64,000 nt of DNA, taken from the NCBI RefSeq assembly GCF_037076555.1, contig NZ_AP029023.1, positions 2,604,001 through 2,668,000 on the forward strand, given 5' to 3'. The translations under genes and the position numbers were made by a program. Origin of the DNA: Methylophilus sp. DW102. Lineage in GTDB: Bacteria; Pseudomonadota; Gammaproteobacteria; Burkholderiales; Methylophilaceae. A model generated the notes under the pieces. It was not told where the DNA came from, searched no databases, and saw only the letters and a list, made by a program, of their open reading frames with translations. Below, one piece after another: positions 58,616 to 64,000 of the stretch (the stretch's first letter is position 1; every line of letters starts with the position of its first letter).

Positions 58616-60418
58616 ATGAAACACCCATATAACCTGCAATTGGATGCCCTTAAAAGTGCGTATGCCAACCATGCACTCTCACCCCGTGAACTCATTCAAG
58701 CATTGCGCGAAAGAGCCCTCCAGTTAAATCCAGAATACAAGCTCTTCATCCACATTCTGACCGAAGAAGAATTAGCGCCTTATCTGGCAAATCTAGAGGC
58801 AACCGGGCCGGAAAGCTTACCGCTGTATGGCGTCCCATTTGCGGTCAAGGATAACATCGACCTGGCCGGTGTCCCGACCACGGCGGCATGTCCTGCGTTT
58901 AGTTACATCCCGGCAAAAAATGCCACCATTGTTGCGCAGTTGATCGCACTAGGCGCGATCCCCATCGGTAAAACGAATCTTGATCAGTTTGCAACTGGCC
59001 TGAACGGCACCCGCTCCCCCTATGGACTCTGCCGCAATAGCGTCCTTGCTGAATATCCCAGTGGCGGCTCCAGTGCAGGCTCCGCGCTGGCAGTGGCATT
59101 GGGACTGGCATCGTTTGCACTCGGGACGGATACCGCAGGCAGCGGGCGTGTTCCGGCAACGCTCAACAACCTGATTGGATTGAAAGCCACCAAGGGCTTA
59201 ATTTCAACAGCTGGCGTGGTGCCAGCTTGTCGCACACTGGATTGCACGACCTTTTTTACCGCGACTGCATTGGAAGCAAGCAAACTGCTAGCACTCACTG
59301 CGCATAAGGATCCAGATGACGAATACAGTCGTGCCAATGTTGGCTGGAACACGGGCAGATCGTTTGGCATCCCCGCCACTGGATTTAAGTTTGGCGTCCC
59401 TAAACAATTAGAGTTTCTAGGTTGCGCTGAAAGTCAGGCCCTCTTTGAGCGCTCAGTCTCCACCCTTGAGACCATGGGAGGCATCGCCATTGAAATAGAC
59501 TTCAGTGCCTTTCTGGAGGCTGCGAAGCTTCTTTACGAGGGCCCTTGGGTCGCTGAAAGATACAGCGTCGTTGGCGAGTTGATTGAGAACACTCCTGAAG
59601 CGGTGCTGCCCGTCATCAGAGATGTGCTACAGAAAGCACCAACTGCTACAGCGGTGCAAGCGTTTAGAGCACAATACAAATTACAAGCGCTAAAAGTCAA
59701 GACGGATGCCATTCTTGCCAATCTGGATTTTATTATCACGCCAGCCTATCCGCGCCCGGTCACCTTGGCTGAGCTAGCGGCAGAGCCTGTGAAACGCAAC
59801 TCTGATTTGGGGACTTACACCAACTTCATGAATCTGCTGGACTATGCGGCGGTAGCGGTTCCGGCTGGATTCATGCGGAATGGCCTGCCTTCAGGGGTGA
59901 CTTTGTTTGGGCGGGCATTCTGTGACCAATATCTTTTAAGTATTGCTGACAGTTTTCAGCGCACCTCAAAACTACCGCTGATTGGTCAATTCGAACACAT
60001 GGCCGCGCCCCCAACCACCTTGGCAAAAAATGATCGCTCACAGCTGCTGGTGTGTGGCGCACATTTAGACGGTTTGCCCTTGAATTGGCAATTAAAAGAC
60101 AAAGGCGGGCAATTGCTCAAGAAAACACAGACCTCCTCTGCTTACCAGTTTTATGCCTTGGCGGGCTCACCACCCAAACGACCAGGGTTAAGAAGAGTTG
60201 CAACAGGGGGCCGGTCATTTGAGGTGGAAATCTGGGAAATCCCCACCCAAGAGCTAGGTGCCTTTCTAAATGATATTCCGGCACCATTAGGACTCGGCAA
60301 GGTTGAACTGATGGATGGGTCGTGGGTCACCGGCTTTATTTGTGAGGACTACGCACTGGAAACGGCAGATCAAATCTCTCAGTTTTCTGGATGGCGAGAT
60401 TACTTGCAACACCAATAG
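58616..60418 (+). CDS. atzF: Allophanate hydrolase
   Basis: 600-residue amidase hydrolysing allophanate to two ammonium and two CO2. The amidase-signature triad is visible: Lys78 (FAVKDN), Ser152/153 (GGSSAGSA) and nucleophile Ser176 (DTAGSGR). The C-terminal ~150 residues (from about 465; LLVCGAHLDGLPLNWQL) are the extra AtzF domain. Eleven bases after the carboxylase gene. In this pathway it takes the allophanate released by the deiminase. Confidence 0.95.
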   Translation: MKHPYNLQLDALKSAYANHALSPRELIQALRERALQLNPEYKLFIHILTEEELAPYLANLEATGPESLPLYGVPFAVKDNIDLAGVPTTAACPAFSYIPAKNATIVAQLIALGAIPIGKTNLDQFATGLNGTRSPYGLCRNSVLAEYPSGGSSAGSALAVALGLASFALGTDTAGSGRVPATLNNLIGLKATKGLISTAGVVPACRTLDCTTFFTATALEASKLLALTAHKDPDDEYSRANVGWNTGRSFGIPATGFKFGVPKQLEFLGCAESQALFERSVSTLETMGGIAIEIDFSAFLEAAKLLYEGPWVAERYSVVGELIENTPEAVLPVIRDVLQKAPTATAVQAFRAQYKLQALKVKTDAILANLDFIITPAYPRPVTLAELAAEPVKRNSDLGTYTNFMNLLDYAAVAVPAGFMRNGLPSGVTLFGRAFCDQYLLSIADSFQRTSKLPLIGQFEHMAAPPTTLAKNDRSQLLVCGAHLDGLPLNWQLKDKGGQLLKKTQTSSAYQFYALAGSPPKRPGLRRVATGGRSFEVEIWEIPTQELGAFLNDIPAPLGLGKVELMDGSWVTGFICEDYALETADQISQFSGWRDYLQHQ

Positions 60419-60823
60419 CTTTGCTGGGTCTGTCAGCTGACCACTGACGTTTCCCTTATCCATTCAAAAATCTTTTTTGCTTTTAATAAGGATGTTACAC
60501 AAAAAGATGACTATTTTTAGAGCAGCGTGGCTAAGCGCCCTCGTTTCAGCCTCAACGTTGGGGAGAAGTTCAAGCGCCGGCAGAACTAACAGCAACGGGC
60601 TTTGGGAGGTTAAGAACTTGAATGACAGTCGAATGGTTTTCGCTTTGAGCAGAGCACTCTGCAAAAGCGCTGGACGCTGTATTCAATATTATAAAAAAGT
60701 ACCCAGCTTGATCAGAGGGTACACAATCGTCCAGGCAAAGTACTGTAGTAATCACGCGCAGTGGGGAGGCCCTCCAGCCATTGCGTTTTCACAAGACAGC
60801 TTGGCTTCACTTTAGGATAGTTT
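60419..60823 (+). promoter_or_regulatory. 405-base structured leader upstream of gdx
   Basis: No credible gene on either strand. It contains a stable hairpin CGCTTT-ga-GCAGA/TCTGC-AAAGCG (60641-60669), an AAGTACCC/GGGTAC stem (60697-60723), and a terminator-like stem listed separately. None of the known guanidine-I, -II or -III core motifs could be found. SugE/Gdx genes are often riboswitch-controlled, so this leader may hold an unrecognised or degenerate control RNA. Ribosome binding site TTTAGGATAG before the ATG. Confidence 0.45.
60757..60789 (+). terminator. Terminator-like hairpin just upstream of gdx
   Basis: Stem CGCAGTGG-GGAG/CTCC-ag-CCATTGCG (one G-T pair, a two-base bulge, loop GCC) followed by TTTT. 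It stands 35 bases before the gdx start codon, where an attenuator or riboswitch expression platform would be. It would otherwise block read-through from atzF. Confidence 0.6.
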
Positions 60824-61141
60824 ATGGCTTGGTTACAACTTTTCGCCGCTGGCATTCTGGAAATCATCTTCGCTTACGCGATCAAAGAGTCGGATGGTTT
60901 TTCAAAACTGCTACCATCACTTATGACGCTGCTTACAGTGATAGGAAGCTTTTGGTTGCTGTCTTCAGCGATGCGCACCATCCCCATGGGCACTGCTTAC
61001 ACTGTTTGGACGGGGATTGGTGGCGTTGGTGCATTTATCGTTGGCATCACGGTGCTCTCTGAACCCATCACAATGTTGCGATTGCTTGCGGCAACCTTAA
61101 TCATTTCTGGGCTGATACTCATGAAAGTTGCCGGATCATAA
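60824..61141 (+). CDS. gdx: SMR-family guanidinium exporter (SugE/Gdx)
   Basis: 105-residue small multidrug resistance protein with four membrane helices. The essential Glu lies in helix 1 (AAGILEIIFAYAIK, about residue 13). The loop and helix MRTIPMGTAYTVWTGIGGVGA match the Gdx/SugE subgroup rather than EmrE. Gdx proteins export guanidinium in exchange for protons. Adjacent to the guanidine degradation operon, it probably prevents toxic build-up. Confidence 0.92.
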   Translation: MAWLQLFAAGILEIIFAYAIKESDGFSKLLPSLMTLLTVIGSFWLLSSAMRTIPMGTAYTVWTGIGGVGAFIVGITVLSEPITMLRLLAATLIISGLILMKVAGS

Positions 61142-61415
61142 ACCATGAAATGGCAACAGCACTCGCCCTAAAGGGTCGCTCACTTAACGCTCACCTTGCG
61201 TGAGACGACGTATTTATTCTTTTAACAGCACGTCTGTGATCAAGCAGACTTTGCTGATGTAGCTTACTTCGTTGCCATTGCCCAAGCTTATACGATTCAA
61301 GCCCAACCTTAGGCAATCTACAGCGCGCAACCCATCATTGCGAAAATGGGATAGTTGAATTCACACGAAACTCGCATGATACGACCATGATTTTTAATTG
61401 CTAGGGGAAGCTGTC
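61142..61415 (+). other. 274-base intergenic region upstream of the ethanolamine genes
   Basis: No gene and no clear promoter. It holds a short stem CTCAC/GTGAG (61190-61204) and several weak repeats, plus a TGGCA..TCGCC sequence near 61151 that fails the sigma-54 spacing by one base. No cobalamin riboswitch core was recognised. AGGGGAAGC before the permease ATG is a good ribosome binding site. Confidence 0.4.
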
Positions 61416-62762
61416 ATGAGCGTATCGTTAAAGCCAACGCTGAATGGTTGGCATTTATGGGGACTGGCCGTCGGGCTGGTGATTTCTGGCGAATATTTTG
61501 GCTGGAGTTACGGCTGGGATAAAGCGGGAACCTTGGGTTTTTTGGTGACCACGCTCTTTATCGCGCTGATGTACACCACCTTTATTTTCAGTTTTACCGA
61601 ACTCACTACTTCTATTCCACATGCCGGTGGGCCGTTTGCTTACGCCAGACGGGCTTTTGGTCCTAAGATGGCGTATGTTGCCGGTTATGCCACCTTGATT
61701 GAGTTTTTATTCGCACCGCCGGCCATTGCGATGGCGATTGGCGCCTATCTGAATGTGCAATATCCGGGCATAGACCCCAAGCTTTTTGCCGTGGGTGCTT
61801 ATATTGTATTTGTCAGTTTGAATATTGTTGGGGTGCATATCGCGGCCACCTTTGAACTGCTGGTCACCTTGCTCGCGATTATTGAGTTATTGGTGTTTAT
61901 GGGCGTGGTTGCCCCCGGTTTCTCGATGACAAACTTTGTCGCACATGGCTGGGCAGGTAATGACGTTTTTAGCAGCGCAGCGATTCCAGGCATGGTGGCG
62001 GCGATTCCATTTGCCATTTGGTTTTTTCTCGCCATTGAAGGCGTGGCCATGGCGGCAGAAGAAGCCAAAGATCCGAGAAGAACGATCCCCAAAGCCTATA
62101 TTGCCGGGATTCTGACGCTGGTGTTTCTGGCCATAGGCGTGATGTTATATGCAGGTGGCGTAGGTGACTGGAGAACCCTGGCCAATGTCAACGATCCTAT
62201 TCCACAGGCAATGAAAGTGGTGGTGGGTGAGAACAGTGGCTGGTTACATATGCTGGTTTGGATTGGCTTGCTAGGATTGATTGCCTCTTTTCACGGAATT
62301 TTGCTTGGTTGCTCACGGCAGATTTTTGCCCTGGCACGCGCCGGATTTATGCCCAAATACTTTGAAGCCACGCATGCGCGCTTTAGAACCCCACATCGCG
62401 CGTTGATCGCTGGGGCCGTGGTCGGCCTGGCAGCTATTTTGAGTGATGACTTACAGTTTAATGGCATGACGCTCACGGCAAACTTGATCACGATGGCGGT
62501 ATTCGGGGCCATCGTCATGTATATCGTTTCGATGCTGAGCTTTTTTGCGCTAAGAAAAAACGAGCCTGCGCTGGATCGCCCGTTCCGTACCATGGGTTAT
62601 CCGCTGTTTCCGGCCATTGCCTTGAGCCTTGCCGTGATCAGTTTGCTGACCATGGTCTACTACAATCAGGCATTGGCGCTGGTGTTTGCCGTGCTGATGG
62701 CAGTGGGCTATATTTATTTCAGCCTGACAAAAGGGCAACGCGACACCGCGACTGACCATTAA
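61416..62762 (+). CDS. eat: Ethanolamine permease (APC superfamily)
   Basis: 448-residue amino acid/polyamine/organocation-type transporter with about twelve helices, from the ATG at 61416. GEYFGWSYGWDKAGTLGFL at the N-terminus and FTELTTSIPHAGGPFAYARRAFGP are close to the ethanolamine permease subfamily. Sixty-six bases before eutB, which supports ethanolamine as substrate. Confidence 0.9.
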   Translation: MSVSLKPTLNGWHLWGLAVGLVISGEYFGWSYGWDKAGTLGFLVTTLFIALMYTTFIFSFTELTTSIPHAGGPFAYARRAFGPKMAYVAGYATLIEFLFAPPAIAMAIGAYLNVQYPGIDPKLFAVGAYIVFVSLNIVGVHIAATFELLVTLLAIIELLVFMGVVAPGFSMTNFVAHGWAGNDVFSSAAIPGMVAAIPFAIWFFLAIEGVAMAAEEAKDPRRTIPKAYIAGILTLVFLAIGVMLYAGGVGDWRTLANVNDPIPQAMKVVVGENSGWLHMLVWIGLLGLIASFHGILLGCSRQIFALARAGFMPKYFEATHARFRTPHRALIAGAVVGLAAILSDDLQFNGMTLTANLITMAVFGAIVMYIVSMLSFFALRKNEPALDRPFRTMGYPLFPAIALSLAVISLLTMVYYNQALALVFAVLMAVGYIYFSLTKGQRDTATDH

Positions 62763-62828
62763 ACGCGGACAATCCATGCAAGGTACGTAAAGGAGTCCCC
62801 TGTTGATTCCTTGGAGAGTGAGAAAAAG

Positions 62829-64000
62829 ATGGCTTACAGTTACAGCGTCGGCGTACACCAGTATCAGTTTAAAGACTTGAAAGAAGTGATGGCAAAAGCC
62901 TCACCGCCGCGCTCTGGCGACTTTCTCGCAGGCGTGGCTGCAGAGACTTATGTCGAACGGATGGCCGCCAGAATGTGCCTCGCCAGTGTGCCGCTCAAAC
63001 GCTTTTTAGAGGAGTTGTTGCTGCCTTATGAACAAGACGAAGTGACGCGCTTGATCATTGATACGCATGATGCGCAGGCATTTAGTGAAATCAGCCATCT
63101 CACCGTAGGCGACTTTCGAGATTGGCTATTGCTGGATACCACGGATACCGCCACGCTGACACGGGTTGCCAAAGGCATCACGCCGGAAATGGCGGCAGCG
63201 GTCAGCAAACTAATGCGCAACCAGGACTTGATCCTGGTCGCCAAAAAATGCCAAGTGACGACCGCATTCCGAAATACCATCGGTCTGCCGGGTCGGCTGT
63301 CTGTGCGCTTGCAGCCCAACCACCCGACCGACGATGCCCGCGGCATTGCCGCTTCTCTGCTAGACGGATTACTGTATGGCTCCGGGGATGCGGTGATCGG
63401 CATCAACCCGGCCACCGATAGCATTCCTGGCTTGATGAACTTATATTACCTGGTTGATGAAGTCATTAACCAATATGAGATTCCCACCCAGTCGTGCATC
63501 CTGACCCATGTTACCAACCAGATTCAACTCATTGAAAAAGGCGCGCCGATTGATTTGGTGTTTCAATCGATTGCCGGCACCGAGCAAGCCAATAAAACGT
63601 TTGGCATTAATCTTTCCATTCTAGATGAAGCTTATTCTGCAGCCTTGTCACTGCAACGCGGCACGGTAGGCCAAAACGTCATGTATTTTGAAACCGGCCA
63701 GGGCTCGGCACTGTCGGCCAACGCCAATTTTGGCATGGACCAGCAAACCTGCGAGGCACGTGCCTATGCCGTCGCCCGCCACTTTTCTCCCTTACTCACC
63801 AATACGGTGGTGGGCTTTATCGGGCCTGAATACCTGTACGATGGCAAACAGATCATCCGCGCCGGTCTGGAAGACCATTTCTGCGGTAAGTTGCTGGGCC
63901 TGCCGTTGGGGTGTGATGTCTGCTATACCAACCATGCCGAGGCAGATCAAGACGACATGGACACCTTGATGACCTTGCTGTCTGTGGCTGGTATTACCTT
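62829..64000 (+). CDS. eutB: Ethanolamine ammonia-lyase large subunit, 3' end cut by window edge
   Basis: Adenosylcobalamin-dependent enzyme splitting ethanolamine to acetaldehyde and ammonia. The frame is open from the ATG at 62829 (MAYSYSVGVHQYQFKDLKEV) to the edge, giving about 390 residues of a family near 460. Family blocks KASPPRSGDFLAGVAA, QPNHPTDDARGIAASLLDGLLYGSGDAVIGINPATD and FETGQGSALSANANFGMDQQT-type segments are clear. eutC should follow. No microcompartment gene is seen in the part present, consistent with use as a nitrogen source. Confidence 0.96.
   Translation, partial: MAYSYSVGVHQYQFKDLKEVMAKASPPRSGDFLAGVAAETYVERMAARMCLASVPLKRFLEELLLPYEQDEVTRLIIDTHDAQAFSEISHLTVGDFRDWLLLDTTDTATLTRVAKGITPEMAAAVSKLMRNQDLILVAKKCQVTTAFRNTIGLPGRLSVRLQPNHPTDDARGIAASLLDGLLYGSGDAVIGINPATDSIPGLMNLYYLVDEVINQYEIPTQSCILTHVTNQIQLIEKGAPIDLVFQSIAGTEQANKTFGINLSILDEAYSAALSLQRGTVGQNVMYFETGQGSALSANANFGMDQQTCEARAYAVARHFSPLLTNTVVGFIGPEYLYDGKQIIRAGLEDHFCGKLLGLPLGCDVCYTNHAEADQDDMDTLMTLLSVAGIT

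Noticed and set aside
60477..60815. 112-codon frame upstream of gdx
   Set aside because: Composition is unlike a folded protein, it has no good ribosome binding site, and it spans the attenuator-like hairpins; treated as leader RNA.
61151..61170. Sigma-54-like sequence upstream of the ethanolamine permease
   Set aside because: The spacing between GG and GC is one base off the strict requirement and the -12 element is poor.
61190..61204. Short stem CTCAC/GTGAG as a terminator of gdx
   Set aside because: Only five base pairs and no adjoining U-run.

Overview
The window is a stretch of chromosome from a betaproteobacterial methylotroph, most likely family Methylophilaceae. Two things point there. 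One is a ribulose-monophosphate-pathway hexulose-6-phosphate synthase gene. The other is the gene order: tRNA-tuf-tRNA-Trp-secE-nusG-rplKAJL-rpoB, sspAB-petABC, mlaFEDCB-bolA-grx-murA-his-tat, and resB-ccsB-cytochrome c4-engB, which is the usual betaproteobacterial arrangement. The assignment is inferred from gene content; no rRNA gene is present.

Layout: 1-9119 (minus) is the transcription/translation supercluster (tRNA-Thr, Tyr, Gly, Thr, tuf, tRNA-Trp, secE, nusG, rplK, rplA, rplJ, rplL, and rpoB cut by the left edge). 9248-13003 (minus) holds sspA/sspB and the cytochrome bc1 operon. 13120-16592 holds a NIF3-family gene, a membrane-anchored HtrA protease and tatABC. 16618-24728 (minus) is a nearly complete histidine operon, interrupted by an hps gene with its own promoter and terminator. 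24731-31560 (minus) carries murA, a monothiol glutaredoxin, a BolA protein, an ABC exporter and the Mla lipid transport operon. 31690-36449 (minus) carries an orphan prepilin-like gene, system II cytochrome c maturation and a cytochrome c4. 36560-49414 is mixed housekeeping (engB, trmB, ttcA, topA, HD-GYP, metK, dapF, xerC). sodB follows.

The most interesting region is 50181-64000, a nitrogen-scavenging segment. An NtrC-like site and a sigma-54 (-24/-12) promoter precede a clear guanidine-I (ykkC) riboswitch. After it come a NitT/TauT-type ABC importer, two DUF1989 proteins (predicted carboxyguanidine deiminase subunits), a biotin carboxylase of the urea/guanidine carboxylase family and allophanate hydrolase. 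A second guanidine sensor of a different class, a tandem ACGA-loop guanidine-II (mini-ykkC) element, lies inside the operon directly before the carboxylase gene. A SugE/Gdx guanidinium exporter follows, behind a 405-base leader with stable hairpins and a terminator-like stem. An ethanolamine permease and the ethanolamine ammonia-lyase large subunit (cut by the right edge) complete the segment. Together these would import guanidine, carboxylate it, deiminate it to allophanate and hydrolyse that to ammonium and CO2, with export as overflow protection and ethanolamine as a further nitrogen source.

A second notable feature is the hexulose-6-phosphate synthase. It carries an extra ~85-residue C-terminus made of a predicted transmembrane helix followed by an Ala/Glu/Pro repeat tail, which suggests a membrane-tethered formaldehyde-fixing enzyme. 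No insertion sequences, CRISPR arrays or prophage genes were seen.
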